Assembly: GCA_017438945.1 (NCBI GenBank)
Contig: JAFRUI010000004.1
Location: forward strand, 1 to 49,280
DNA from: Bacteroidales bacterium
GTDB taxonomy: Bacteria > Bacteroidota > Bacteroidia > Bacteroidales > WCHB1-69
Direction: 5' to 3'
Length of the DNA: 49,280 bases
Shown here: piece after piece, positions 23,011-32,025 of the stretch
Numbering within the stretch: the stretch's first letter is position 1
How the letters are laid out: each line of letters opens with the position of its first letter
Notes under the pieces: generated by a model
What the model was told of the DNA's origin: nothing
What the model saw: the letters and a program-made list of their open reading frames with translations, nothing else
Databases searched by the model: none
Made by a program: the position numbers and the translations under genes

Positions 23011-24594
23011 ATGCAGGGTAAGTCGGTTATATTAAAGGTTTTATGGATTGCCGTCATGGTGTTTTCTTTGTGGGTTTCCGCAAGGGCGCAGAACGGCGAT
23101 ACTTCTGTTTTGCCCACAACAGATTCCATCATCGTGACTATAAAACCCTTGCCTTCAACCATAAATTCTCATTTTTCGGAATATGCCGGAAAATTACTGC
23201 CCGATTCTACGTTTCTATTCACCGCCATGCGCAATGATGCCGCCGAGGATGTCGAGCATTTCTTTGAAACAAACTGGTATTGCTACTTATACGAATCAAA
23301 AGCATTGCCAGACGGAAAGTTTGCCTTATCCAAGCCGCTGCCGACGGCCATCAACCATCCTAAGTACTTTAACAGCAACTTCTGTCTGAGTGAAGACGGC
23401 CAACGGATGATTCTGACACGCTGTGTCCGCATAGGAGACGGTGACCTGCATTGCGAACTGTGGCAAACCGAAAAACACGGCAATAACTGGCAGAAACCGA
23501 AGAAGTTACCCTCTTCAATAAACGAGAACAACTGCTCCACGATGCAACCTTGTTTGGTGCAAACCTCCGATTATGAGATCCTTTACTTCGTTTCCGACCG
23601 TCCCGGCGGATATGGGAAATCCGACATCTGGTACTCCATTTCCAAAAACGGCCATTTCCAGTCCCCTGTCAATCTCGGACCCATCATCAACACGGAAGGC
23701 GACGAAGTGACCCCGTTTTATGACAAAGCCCACAACATGCTCTATTTCAGCTCGGACGAACATCACAGCATCGGTGATTTCGACATCTTTTGCAGTGAAG
23801 GGGCTTTGGGACGCTGGCAACCGGTAAAACATCTCGAAAAACCCTTCAACTCAGTCTATAACGATTTCTATTTTTCTGTAAATCAAGATGGGAAGAGTGC
23901 TTTTCTTTCTTCTAACAGGCCCTATCAGGATTTGGTCAGTGACGACACCTGCTGCAACGACATCTTTTACGTGCAATGGTCTTATCCACAGAAAGATACA
24001 GTACTTCTTCCTCCTGAACCTGACATACACGAGAAAATCGCCTCCGTGTTGCCCATCACGCTCTATTTCCAAAATGACTATCCTGATCCGAAATCCGTTT
24101 CCGACACCACGGATAAAGACTATCTGGAATTGTACAACACTTATATAGGTGAAATTCAGGAATATATCCACAAATCAGGAGAAGGTTTGAGCGGTGAAGA
24201 ACAACGCAGAGCGATGTATGCGGTGGCAGGCTTTATGCGCGACTCCGTGCAGACAGGTTATGTGCGACTGCAAATGCTAACGAAATACTTGCAAGAGGCA
24301 ATGGAGAACGGCGACTCCGTGGAACTGGCAATCTATGGATTTGCCAGTCCGTTACATAACAGCCAATATAACAAACACTTATCTTCCAGAAGAATTGTCA
24401 GTTTGCTGAATTATCTGCGCAAGGCGGATAAAGGCTACCTGGCTCCATACCTCTCAAGGGAAAAAACGGGGTTGAACATTGTCAGGTACCCCGAAGGCGC
24501 TGTGAATCATTCTTTTGAAACAGATGAGGTACGCGAGACTGTATTCGGATTGAAAGCGGCGAAAGACCGGAGAATCGTGATAACAGGTCATTAA
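23011..24594 (+). CDS. PD40-repeat / OmpA-like cell envelope protein
   Basis: This 527-residue protein has an N-terminal signal peptide (WIAVMVFSLWVSARAQ). Residues ~45-320 hold WD40-like PD40 beta-propeller blades (for example SDYEILYFVSDRPGGYGKSDIWY and HNMLYFSSDEHHSIGDFDIF). The C-terminal ~170 residues resemble an OmpA-like peptidoglycan-binding domain (LPITLYFQNDYPDP, then VELAIYGFASPLHNSQYNKHLSSRRIVSLLNYL). A PorP/SprF protein followed by such a PD40/OmpA protein is a common Bacteroidota pair linked to T9SS export of type B clients, with the OmpA-like domain tying the barrel to the cell wall. The gap to the PorP-like gene is 55 bases and includes a heptad array. The OmpA domain is divergent. 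Confidence 0.75.
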   Translation: MQGKSVILKVLWIAVMVFSLWVSARAQNGDTSVLPTTDSIIVTIKPLPSTINSHFSEYAGKLLPDSTFLFTAMRNDAAEDVEHFFETNWYCYLYESKALPDGKFALSKPLPTAINHPKYFNSNFCLSEDGQRMILTRCVRIGDGDLHCELWQTEKHGNNWQKPKKLPSSINENNCSTMQPCLVQTSDYEILYFVSDRPGGYGKSDIWYSISKNGHFQSPVNLGPIINTEGDEVTPFYDKAHNMLYFSSDEHHSIGDFDIFCSEGALGRWQPVKHLEKPFNSVYNDFYFSVNQDGKSAFLSSNRPYQDLVSDDTCCNDIFYVQWSYPQKDTVLLPPEPDIHEKIASVLPITLYFQNDYPDPKSVSDTTDKDYLELYNTYIGEIQEYIHKSGEGLSGEEQRRAMYAVAGFMRDSVQTGYVRLQMLTKYLQEAMENGDSVELAIYGFASPLHNSQYNKHLSSRRIVSLLNYLRKADKGYLAPYLSREKTGLNIVRYPEGAVNHSFETDEVRETVFGLKAAKDRRIVITGH

Positions 24595-24627
24595 CTACGG
24601 CAATTCTTTTCTATGTCGTAATTTTTA

Positions 24628-24635
24628 TATTTTTG
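24628..24635 (+). promoter_or_regulatory. -7 box (TATTTTTG) for the MBOAT-AlgX unit
   Basis: This TAnnTTTG match ends 17 bases before the MBOAT ATG at 24653. Confidence 0.55.
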
Positions 24636-24652
24636 CTCAATTTTTTTCACGA

Positions 24653-26068
24653 ATGGTTTTCAGTAGCATTGAGTTTATTTTCTACTTTCTCCCTTTGGTC
24701 TTGCTGGTGTACTACCTTGTACCGGACAAAGCCAAGAATGCGGTGCTGCTGATGGCCTCTCTCGTGTTCTATGCTTGGGGCGCTCCCGACTTTTTCCCGA
24801 TTTTTGTCGCTTCCATGATATGCAACTTTTTGATCACAAACAAGATGCATAGAACGGAGAGCCTTAAGTCCAAAAAGGGGTGGTTGGCCTTGTCGATGGT
24901 GCTGAATATTGGCTTATTGGCCTATTTCAAGTACATGAACTTTTTTGTGGACAATGTGAATGCGCTTTTGCAGCTCACCCACCACGCCGCACTCCAGTTC
25001 ACCCGCGTGGCCTTGCCCGTGGGAATCTCCTTTTTTACTTTCCAATCCATTAGCTATACGGTTGATGTCTATCGAAAGGTTTCTGCGCCGCTGAATCGCT
25101 GGTACGACTACATGCTGTATATCTCCCTGTTCCCGCAGTTGATTGCCGGTCCGATTATCCGGTACAACACGATTGCGGACCAATTGGTTTCAAGGTCGAT
25201 CCCAATGGAGGCTCGGGTGGGAGGATTCATGCGTTTTACCATCGGATTGGGCAAAAAAGTACTAATCGCCAACACATTAGCCGTTTTTGCGGATGAAGTC
25301 TTCGCCATGGATTTTGGTTCGATGTCTTCGGGTACCGCATGGCTGGGCATTCTCGCATACACTTTCCAGATTTACTTTGACTTTTCAGGTTATTCCGATA
25401 TGGCTATCGGCATTGGACGAATGCTGGGGTTCCGGTTCGGAGAGAATTTCAACGTGCCTTATATCAGTCAGAGCATCAGCGAGTTTTGGAGGCGCTGGCA
25501 CATCACGCTGGGTGGATTCATGAAGGAGTATCTTTACATTCCGCTTGGCGGGAACCGGGTGTCGCCTGGCCGAACCTACTTCAATCTCTGGGTGGTCTTT
25601 CTGATTTCCGGACTCTGGCATGGCGCCTCCTGGAACTTTGTCCTCTGGGGGGTGTTCCACGGCACTTTTCTGATCCTTGACCGATTGTTCATGGTTGGTT
25701 TTTTGAAAAAAATGGGACGATTACCGGCAATTCTGCTCACCTTCCTCGTGGTTATGCTCGGATGGGTCGTTTTCCGTGCGGAGACGGTAGGCGACGCGCT
25801 TCATTTTTACCAGGCGTTATTTGCGTTCCGTCAAGGGACATCGGCGGCCATCGCCCCGCAATTCCTCCTTTTCCTGCTGCTGGCCATCCTATTTTCCTTT
25901 TCTCCCGCTTTCCGCCTCGGCGACAGATGTATGGGCGGGCTTTTTGCCGAAACACATTCCAAAACCGCCACCATCGTCCTTTTCACAATTTCAATGCTGC
26001 TGTTTTTCATTTCGGTTGGCAATCTCGCCGTCACTGATTTCAACCCGTTCATATATTTCCGATTCTGA
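24653..26068 (+). CDS. MBOAT-family polysaccharide O-acyltransferase (AlgI-like)
   Basis: This 471-residue protein has roughly ten membrane helices. The conserved MBOAT segments are present: QLIAGPIIRYNTIADQL, FWRRWHITLGGFMKEYLYIPLGGNR and ISGLWHGASWNFVLWGVFHG, which includes the invariant catalytic histidine. AlgI-like proteins move an acetyl group across the membrane for periplasmic or surface O-acetylation. The TGA stop overlaps the ATG of the next gene, an AlgX/AlgJ-like protein, so the two are translationally coupled and form a typical two-part O-acetylation system. The polysaccharide target may be one of the surface glycans encoded elsewhere in the window; that link is inference. Confidence 0.93.
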   Translation: MVFSSIEFIFYFLPLVLLVYYLVPDKAKNAVLLMASLVFYAWGAPDFFPIFVASMICNFLITNKMHRTESLKSKKGWLALSMVLNIGLLAYFKYMNFFVDNVNALLQLTHHAALQFTRVALPVGISFFTFQSISYTVDVYRKVSAPLNRWYDYMLYISLFPQLIAGPIIRYNTIADQLVSRSIPMEARVGGFMRFTIGLGKKVLIANTLAVFADEVFAMDFGSMSSGTAWLGILAYTFQIYFDFSGYSDMAIGIGRMLGFRFGENFNVPYISQSISEFWRRWHITLGGFMKEYLYIPLGGNRVSPGRTYFNLWVVFLISGLWHGASWNFVLWGVFHGTFLILDRLFMVGFLKKMGRLPAILLTFLVVMLGWVVFRAETVGDALHFYQALFAFRQGTSAAIAPQFLLFLLLAILFSFSPAFRLGDRCMGGLFAETHSKTATIVLFTISMLLFFISVGNLAVTDFNPFIYFRF

Positions 26069-27372
26069 TGAAAAAAAACTTATATCATACTGTCCTGTTT
26101 GCCATTTTTATGGTTGTGCTGTGCCTTCCCGTGTTTCAGCAGGTCAGTCATGTGTTCAAGTTTAAGGAGTTGGGAGGATTCACCGCCCCGCTGGAGCCGG
26201 TCAAATTGAGTTGGAAAACGTTTCGGGACCAAAGTTGGCAGAATTACGAGCAAAAGTTCCTCCAACGGAATTTCGGATTCAGGAATTTGTATATTCGGTC
26301 TTATAACCAATTTGTTTACAGCCTGTTCCATCAAACAACAAATCATAATATTGTGATAGGGAAGCATGACGAGCTTTTCTTGAGACAATATACGGACGTG
26401 TTTACGGGAAAAACGTTGCACGACCGCTATGGTACGGTGGACAGTGCGCGGGCCGACATGCAAAGGAATGTGATGGAAACCCGTCGTATCGCGGACAGCC
26501 TAAAAAAGTATGGCACGGATCTTATTGTGGTGCTTGCCCCTTCGAAACCGCTGATTTACCCCGAATATCTGCCGGATGACATGCAACAGGAGCATAATCC
26601 TTTCTCCATACAGGAGGAATATGCAGAATTGTATGCGCAAGCCGGCATCGAACACATCAACTTTGTTCCTCTTTTTCGTCAGATGAAAAAGAAGGAACCG
26701 TATCCTCTCTATACGAAGTACGGCACGCATTGGGCCTATTCCACCATGCCGTTTGTGGCGGACACGATATTGCAGAAGATTGCCTCGGTCAAGGGATATG
26801 CCATGCCGCATACCGTCTGCCTGGACAGTAACATTTCCGTCCGCTACCGGAGTGGCGACAAAGAACTGGAGAAACAGTTGAACTTGCTGTTCCCGTTACG
26901 GCATGCGCGGATTCCAACCCCGAAATTCACGTTACAGGACGAATCGAAATACCATAAGCCCAAGATATTGGTGGTCGGAGACAGTTATTTCTCGCAACTT
27001 AATAATACCGATTTCACGAAAGCGTTCCATTCATTGGGCTATTGGAAGTATAATGAAACAACATCCGATGGGGTGAAAATTCCTTACTTAAAGCGCTATG
27101 AGATCTTGACAGAATCAGATGTGATTCTGGTCATTTTTACGGACATGCATGCTTATGACTACTTCTTCGGGTTTATTAAAACCGTAGACAGGGCGCTGGA
27201 CGACGGCCCCGACTTTGATGCGGAGAATGCCATTGAAACCTATGTGAAGAGGATTAAATCGTCAACGAACTGGTATAACAACGTTAAAAAGCAGGCGCAA
27301 GAAAGAGGAATGAGCCTTGAGGAAAGCCTACGAGAAAACGCCCGATGGGCTTTTGAAAAGGATCATAAATAG
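26068..27372 (+). CDS. AlgX/AlgJ-like SGNH-fold O-acetyltransferase partner
   Basis: This 434-residue protein has an N-terminal signal anchor (HTVLFAIFMVVLCLPVF). The extracytoplasmic domain shows the SGNH features of AlgJ/AlgX: a GDSYFSQ nucleophile block near residue 308, the YTKYGTHWAYS segment near 213-223 with the His that pairs with an upstream acidic residue, and LIVVLAPSKPLIYPEYLP. It would take the acetyl group delivered by the MBOAT protein and place it on a polysaccharide in the periplasm. The start codon overlaps the MBOAT stop. The C-terminal ~90 residues are helical and charged, without a recognised domain. Confidence 0.88.
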   Translation: MKKNLYHTVLFAIFMVVLCLPVFQQVSHVFKFKELGGFTAPLEPVKLSWKTFRDQSWQNYEQKFLQRNFGFRNLYIRSYNQFVYSLFHQTTNHNIVIGKHDELFLRQYTDVFTGKTLHDRYGTVDSARADMQRNVMETRRIADSLKKYGTDLIVVLAPSKPLIYPEYLPDDMQQEHNPFSIQEEYAELYAQAGIEHINFVPLFRQMKKKEPYPLYTKYGTHWAYSTMPFVADTILQKIASVKGYAMPHTVCLDSNISVRYRSGDKELEKQLNLLFPLRHARIPTPKFTLQDESKYHKPKILVVGDSYFSQLNNTDFTKAFHSLGYWKYNETTSDGVKIPYLKRYEILTESDVILVIFTDMHAYDYFFGFIKTVDRALDDGPDFDAENAIETYVKRIKSSTNWYNNVKKQAQERGMSLEESLRENARWAFEKDHK

Positions 27373-27379
27373 CAGATCC

Positions 27380-27991
27380 TCATTCGTTCTGCAGCGTACC
27401 CCATTTCTTTATTCCCAAAATAACCAGTCCCGCCAAGAATGCTGCGAGGAGCAAACCGCACAGGATGTCAAACGGATAATGAACCCCCACGTAGATGCGG
27501 CTGTAACAGCTCAACAAGGTGACACCGAAAACGAACAACCCCAACAGCCAACGCCGCCTGACCTTCTTCCGAAGGAAATAGAAAAAGAGCAGTGAAGTGG
27601 TCATATAGTTGATAGCGTGATTCGAGGGACAGCTGTATTTACCTCCCTTATAATAAGTTCCGTCTCTCTTCTGAAGCAAATGCACCTGATAGTCCCCGTG
27701 ATATTCAGCATCATGCGATGGGCGCAGACGTTGCACCGTGGGCTTGAGTACACGCGCACCTATTGCATCAGCCATCAGCGTTACAGCAGCTATAAGCAGT
27801 ATAATTTTCCACGACTGCTTGCGATAGAAATAGACGATCAGCAAGGATAAAATCAGGGAAAAGAGCAACCCGAACGGGGTACTGGTAATCACCCACATCA
27901 CCTTGTCCCAGAAAGGCGAGTTATGGCTGTTGATGAATTGGAACAGGTTTTTGTCCCAGTCGAATGCGGGAGAGTGGAAAAATTCGGTCAT
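27380..27991 (-). CDS. PAP2-family membrane phosphatase
   Basis: This 203-residue protein has about five membrane helices. The three phosphatase motifs are present: KPTVQRLRPSHD (motif 1), CPSNHAINYMTT (motif 2, catalytic His) and SRIYVGVHYPFDILCG (motif 3, nucleophilic His). Such proteins dephosphorylate undecaprenyl diphosphate, lipid A or other phospholipids at the outer face of the inner membrane. It follows GtrA by 36 bases on the same strand after a GT39 gene, so recycling of a polyprenyl carrier or lipid A modification fits the context. Which lipid is used cannot be read from the sequence. Confidence 0.9.
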   Translation of the reverse strand: MTEFFHSPAFDWDKNLFQFINSHNSPFWDKVMWVITSTPFGLLFSLILSLLIVYFYRKQSWKIILLIAAVTLMADAIGARVLKPTVQRLRPSHDAEYHGDYQVHLLQKRDGTYYKGGKYSCPSNHAINYMTTSLLFFYFLRKKVRRRWLLGLFVFGVTLLSCYSRIYVGVHYPFDILCGLLLAAFLAGLVILGIKKWGTLQNE

Positions 27992-27999
27992 TTTATGAA

Positions 28000-28034
28000 T
28001 GGTTATGGGTTATTGAAGGTTAGAGGGTTAGAAG
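28000..28034. repeat. Heptanucleotide-period array between GtrA and PAP2 genes
   Basis: Units TGGTTAT, GGGTTAT, TGAAGGT, TAGAGGG, TTAGAAG. The array touches the GtrA stop codon (28028-28030). It shares GGTTATGGGTTATTG with the array at 22956. Confidence 0.6.
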
Positions 28035-28411
28035 GTGAAGAAATAGTTCATAGTGAAATTCCAAATGGTGACGACGCCGATGGCGAAGAGTTTCGACAGA
28101 TAGAAATTCAGTTTCAATTTGTCGTGTAGGAGATAGATGACGAGATTATTGATGCCCAATCCTATGATGGCGATTATCAGGAATTTGCCGTATTCAACGG
28201 GGATTTCCGCGCTGGTACTTCTGAAGGTCCAGAGGCGGTTCCAGATGTAGTTGTTGGTAGCAGCAAGAACGAAACCAATGGAGTTGGAAACATACTTGTT
28301 CCAGCCGAACTTCTCCTTGCAGAGCCATGTTGTGCCAAAATCGACCACCATGCCCGAAAAGCCGACCACGCAGAACTTCAGGAATTTGAGTATCAATGTG
28401 CTGTTAATCAT
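28028..28411 (-). CDS. GtrA-family membrane protein
   Basis: This 127-residue protein has four predicted membrane helices. It begins LKFLKFCVVGFSGMVVDFGTTWLC and contains NSIGFVLAATNNYIWNRLWTF, the pattern of GtrA proteins, which are thought to flip polyprenyl-phosphate-linked sugars. It overlaps the end of the GT39 gene by 8 bases, consistent with a pair in which GtrA moves the lipid-linked sugar and the GT39 enzyme uses it on the outer face. Confidence 0.9.
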   Translation of the reverse strand: MINSTLILKFLKFCVVGFSGMVVDFGTTWLCKEKFGWNKYVSNSIGFVLAATNNYIWNRLWTFRSTSAEIPVEYGKFLIIAIIGLGINNLVIYLLHDKLKLNFYLSKLFAIGVVTIWNFTMNYFFTF

Positions 28412-30062
28412 GGATTTTGATTTTAAGGGGAAGGCTGTTCACAGATCGGTTAACTATGTTATCCAAACAGATGACAACAGGGGCCTCAGGGAGGTATTTG
28501 ACAACAGTGTTGCAACGCAGGCTCTCTCCGGCGGGGATGACCATTCCTGAGTCAATGGGACATGTTATGGGGGAAAATCCGCTGTCTTGCAGATAAACAG
28601 CGTGAAGCGAGACGGGAAATTCAGGATTGTCGAACACAAAATCCGTTTTATATGGATTGTACAAAGCAAGATCTAGATAGAGGGAATCGTTCGTAATCCT
28701 GTAGTTATCAACACTTACCTGAATACGATTAGTGCCTTGGAATGCTTTTGTCTTGTGGAGATAAAAAGAGACACCGTCCTTTTCAATCAAATCATAACCT
28801 CTAGGCACTCCGCGTTGATACACATTGGGGTTGATGATATCGACGGGGTTGCCCTGAATATCCTTGTCAAACTGCCAAATGTCGAACTGGGTCTTCCGGT
28901 TGTATAATGAGCTGATTTGCATGGCGTTTTCACCCGTATAAAAGCAGTACAGAGAGGGAGCCTGGAAGGAACTCACAAACACCACAGGGGTATGCCCGCA
29001 GTATTCATGAATCACCGCAAACTTTTTCCGGTCTCCAAGGATATTCAGGAAATTCCTGTTCAGTAACGGCGGTGCCGCGAAACGCAATACCGTCAGTATC
29101 AAGGCTATCGGCACAACGCCCCGCATCAACCACTTGTGCCAATGTTCTTTACGCAATTCCTGCCATAGCATGATCATCATTGGCACGGAGGCTGCCACGG
29201 TCCAATGGGGCTCCGCATGACCCTTGAGGGTCATTACCCAGAAGAAGAGAATAAAACCGGCTATGGTAACAAGGCACGCCCGCTCGAAAGAGTCGTCTGT
29301 TTTTCGTTTCTGCCAACAGAAATAGAGAACAATGCAAAAACATACCGGATTGAATACCGCCAGCTGATTAGGAAGGTATTCCAGAAGAGAAAGCAAGTGA
29401 AAGCCCTCATTGCGGTCTAACAAATGGTATTGGAAGCTGGGGAATCCGTTGCGTACCTGCCAAAGGATATGCGGTACAAACAGCACGGCGGCCAACAACA
29501 TTGCCACCCACATTCTCCTGTCTTTCAACAGTTTGAGATTCGAAAGCAGGACAAATCCGACCACAAGTACAGCCATATATTTGCTGTAGGACATAGCAGC
29601 CATCGTCACGCCGAGAGCGGAAGCAAGTACCCATGTCGGTTTGTGAAGGTAGAGTTTATAGAGGTAGAAAAAGAGTGCGGTGAAAAAAAGCAGCGGTGCA
29701 TCAGGAGTGGTTATGAAACCATAGACCGAGAACATCACAAGTGAGACGGCGACGGCGAAAAATGCCCACACTTCATTGTATGTCGGGGATTTGTGTGGCA
29801 AAATCTTCCAAATAAGCCAAACAGTTCCGCCATGAAGCAAGACGGTGGCAAAGCGGATGGAAAGATTTCCTTTGAAAAGTGTGCCACTGAAAGCGGTGAG
29901 CAACGCCACCATCGGCGGGTGGTCGTAATAGCCCCAGTCAAGAAACCGTCCATAGAGCGAATAGTATGCCTCATCCGAGAAAACAGGGGTGAAGATGGCC
30001 TGTAGCAGGTCGGCTAACACCCAAAGTGCCAACAAGATATAGAAGAGTTTCTGCGGTTTCAT
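28404..30062 (-). CDS. GT39/ArnT-like membrane glycosyltransferase
   Basis: This 552-residue GT-C enzyme has an N-terminal helix (LFYILLALWVLADLLQAIF) followed by the acidic loop FSDEAYYSLYGRFLDWGYYDHPPMVALL. The Asp-Glu pair in this first periplasmic loop is the catalytic/metal site of PMT and ArnT-like enzymes. About ten further helices run to ~residue 340, and a soluble periplasmic beta-rich domain makes up the C-terminal ~200 residues. It uses a polyprenyl-phosphate sugar donor. I chose ATG 30062 because the longer frame (to 30116) runs through the promoter box at 30071 and into the upstream hairpin. It forms an operon with GtrA and PAP2. Confidence 0.88.
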   Translation of the reverse strand: MKPQKLFYILLALWVLADLLQAIFTPVFSDEAYYSLYGRFLDWGYYDHPPMVALLTAFSGTLFKGNLSIRFATVLLHGGTVWLIWKILPHKSPTYNEVWAFFAVAVSLVMFSVYGFITTPDAPLLFFTALFFYLYKLYLHKPTWVLASALGVTMAAMSYSKYMAVLVVGFVLLSNLKLLKDRRMWVAMLLAAVLFVPHILWQVRNGFPSFQYHLLDRNEGFHLLSLLEYLPNQLAVFNPVCFCIVLYFCWQKRKTDDSFERACLVTIAGFILFFWVMTLKGHAEPHWTVAASVPMMIMLWQELRKEHWHKWLMRGVVPIALILTVLRFAAPPLLNRNFLNILGDRKKFAVIHEYCGHTPVVFVSSFQAPSLYCFYTGENAMQISSLYNRKTQFDIWQFDKDIQGNPVDIINPNVYQRGVPRGYDLIEKDGVSFYLHKTKAFQGTNRIQVSVDNYRITNDSLYLDLALYNPYKTDFVFDNPEFPVSLHAVYLQDSGFSPITCPIDSGMVIPAGESLRCNTVVKYLPEAPVVICLDNIVNRSVNSLPLKIKIHD

Positions 30063-30070
30063 AACGGCGG

Positions 30071-30078
30071 CAAAAATA
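30071..30078 (-). promoter_or_regulatory. -7 box (TATTTTTG) for the GT39-GtrA-PAP2 operon
   Basis: This minus-strand TAnnTTTG match lies 8 bases before the GT39 ATG and directly after the tRNA terminator. If it is used, the transcript would be nearly leaderless. Confidence 0.5.
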
Positions 30079-30082
30079 CATA

Positions 30083-30122
30083 AAAAATGTGGAGACGACG
30101 TACACATCATCTCCACATTTTT
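30083..30122 (-). terminator. Hairpin terminator behind tRNA-Cys
   Basis: On the minus strand a 13-base stem (arm AAAAATGTGGAGA at 30083-30095 pairing with 30110-30122) and a 14-base loop are followed by T residues, immediately after the tRNA 3' end. It separates the tRNA from the GT39 operon. Confidence 0.85.
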
Positions 30123-30123
30123 G

Positions 30124-30194
30124 AGGTCTCGTCCAGATTCGAACTGGAGTCAACGGTTTTGCAGACCGGTACCTAACCACTCGGCCACGAGACC
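30124..30194 (-). tRNA. tRNA-Cys (anticodon GCA)
   Basis: A 71-base cloverleaf is seen on the minus strand. The 7-base acceptor stem GGTCTCG/CGAGACC is perfect, the anticodon loop is CTGCAAA (GCA, cysteine), and the T arm has GTTCGAATC. The unpaired base 73 is U, the cysteine identity base. CCA is not encoded. The D arm contains GAGTGGTTAGG. It has its own -7 box upstream and a terminator downstream. Confidence 0.95.
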
Positions 30195-30209
30195 TTGATT
30201 TTGGAGCGG

Positions 30210-30217
30210 CAAAAATA
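30210..30217 (-). promoter_or_regulatory. -7 box (TATTTTTG) for tRNA-Cys
   Basis: This minus-strand TAnnTTTG match lies 15 bases before the tRNA 5' end. Confidence 0.55.
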
Positions 30218-30311
30218 CACTTTTTTTTGAAACGACACACCCTCAAGGAAAAAAAATGTCAAGACACGTGATTTGTCACTTTTTTCGTACCCGTCAAATC
30301 ACCAAAAAATG

Positions 30312-30319
30312 TATTTTTG
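30312..30319 (+). promoter_or_regulatory. -7 box (TATTTTTG) for the subtilase pair
   Basis: This TAnnTTTG match lies 13 bases before the ATG at 30333 and shows that the upstream in-frame ATG at 30273 is not the start. Confidence 0.6.
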
Positions 30320-30332
30320 CAGGTTTTTATAT

Positions 30333-31994
30333 ATGAAAAATATGATAAAGAAACTATACTTTTTGATTTTGAGTTGTGGAATGTCTTTCGCCATTTTTGC
30401 ACAAAATCCCACTTGTTATCGTATTTACTTGAGTGACAAAAACAACTCGCCATATTCTATCGAAAATCCCTCGGAATATCTTTCACAACGGGCTATTGAC
30501 AAGCGCATCCGCTTCAACATCCCTGTCACAGAGCAAGATCTTCCCGTGAACCCGCAATACAAACAACAGATTCTTGCCCAAGAACCTCTAATACAGCTAC
30601 TTTCTGTCTCGAAATGGATGAACACCGTCACCATTTACTGTCCAGACAGTACCATTGTGCCACAAATCTTGAACCTTCCTTTCGTGGATTCCATCAAGGC
30701 CGTGGGCAACTACATCTTGTACGATGCCCCTGTGTACCAGAGCCTTGAGAATCCTGTCCCCATGGTTCACAGTTCTTCTAACCCTTCAAAGGAGGCCATC
30801 GATTATGGCAATGGACTGGCACAGATCGCCCTGCTTAACGGAATACCGTTGCACGAAGACGGTTTCCTTGGAGAAGGGATGCTCATTGCCGTGCTCGACG
30901 GTGGTTTTCTGGGTATTGAGACCACCACATTCTACCAGCAATTGGTCAATGAAGGACGCTTTTTCGGTCATTATTCGCTGATGCCTAACTTTGTAGATAC
31001 GATAGGGGGCATCTCACAAGAAGTGCACGGCACGATAGTGACTTCCGCCATCGCCGCCAACACCAACGGCGAGTTAGTGGGCACAGCTCCTGGTGCTTCT
31101 TACGCGCTGATCCATACCGAATGGGTGGGTTCCGAGGAAATGATCGAAGAGGACTTCTGGGCCAATGGCGCTGAAATCGCTGATAGCCTCGGCGCGGATG
31201 TCATCAACTCTTCGTTAGGCTACCGCATGTTCCCGGATTTCCCGCAATCCGACATCACCTACGCAAACATGGATGGTGTACACGGCATCGCCTCACGCTG
31301 TGCCACCATTCTCGGACAGAAGGGTGTAATCGTCTGTGTGGCAGCAGGCAATGACGGAAATGGTGAGTTCTACTACGTCAACCGTCCGGGAGATGCCTTC
31401 GACATCCTCTGTGTGGGTGCCTGCAGATCCGACAGCACCATCGCCGAATTTTCGTCACACGGTCCCTCTTATGACGGCCGTGTGAAACCCGACATCACCT
31501 CCATGGGCGTGCAGACCGCCTGTTACCACCCTAACGACATGCTCGCGTATGCCAACGGCACCAGTTTGGCCACACCGGTCGCTGCCGGACTCTGTGCCTG
31601 CCTCTGGCAAGCCATGCCCCAATACACTTCCACGGAGATCATGCAGATGATCCGCGAAAGCGGCCACCTTTACAACAACCCCAATCCCGATTTCGGCTAC
31701 GGCATCCCCAACTTCTACAAAGTCTATGCTTCCCACGTTGGCATCAACGACTACAACCCGCTGAACATCAGCGTCTATCCTAATCCTGTCACCGACAAGC
31801 TAATCCTCACCAACACCGACGGCAACATTCAATCCGTCAGCATCTACAACGCCGCCTGCCAACTCGTTTTGCAACACGCTGTCAACGGAAACCCGCTCAT
31901 TGAAATCAATGTAACATCCTTACCGGAAGGGTTTTATGTCGGCACCGCCACGATGAAAGATAATCAGAAAGCCACGTTTAAGTTTGTGAAATAA
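30333..31994 (+). CDS. Subtilase (S8) with type A T9SS sorting domain, copy 1
   Basis: This 553-residue secreted protease has a signal peptide (MIKKLYFLILSCGMSFAIFAQ). A pro-region-like segment (~25-150) contains LSQRAIDKR and LPVNPQYKQQIL. The S8 catalytic domain has Asp189 (AVLDGGF), His232 (VHGT), oxyanion Asn340 (AAGNDGN) and Ser411 (NGTSLATPVAAG). The last ~70 residues, from ISVYPNPVTDKL, form a type A sorting domain for export through the type IX system and surface attachment. The frame is open upstream to 30273, but ATG 30333 gives a clean signal peptide just after a promoter box. The next gene is a close paralogue in tandem. Substrate unknown. Confidence 0.93.
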   Translation: MKNMIKKLYFLILSCGMSFAIFAQNPTCYRIYLSDKNNSPYSIENPSEYLSQRAIDKRIRFNIPVTEQDLPVNPQYKQQILAQEPLIQLLSVSKWMNTVTIYCPDSTIVPQILNLPFVDSIKAVGNYILYDAPVYQSLENPVPMVHSSSNPSKEAIDYGNGLAQIALLNGIPLHEDGFLGEGMLIAVLDGGFLGIETTTFYQQLVNEGRFFGHYSLMPNFVDTIGGISQEVHGTIVTSAIAANTNGELVGTAPGASYALIHTEWVGSEEMIEEDFWANGAEIADSLGADVINSSLGYRMFPDFPQSDITYANMDGVHGIASRCATILGQKGVIVCVAAGNDGNGEFYYVNRPGDAFDILCVGACRSDSTIAEFSSHGPSYDGRVKPDITSMGVQTACYHPNDMLAYANGTSLATPVAAGLCACLWQAMPQYTSTEIMQMIRESGHLYNNPNPDFGYGIPNFYKVYASHVGINDYNPLNISVYPNPVTDKLILTNTDGNIQSVSIYNAACQLVLQHAVNGNPLIEINVTSLPEGFYVGTATMKDNQKATFKFVK

Positions 31995-32025
31995 AGTATC
32001 ATTTTTTGTCCAAAACTTATAAAAA

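Noticed and set aside
30273-30332. Upstream ATG of the first subtilase
   Set aside because: It lies before the TATTTTTG promoter box and would put residues in front of the signal peptide.
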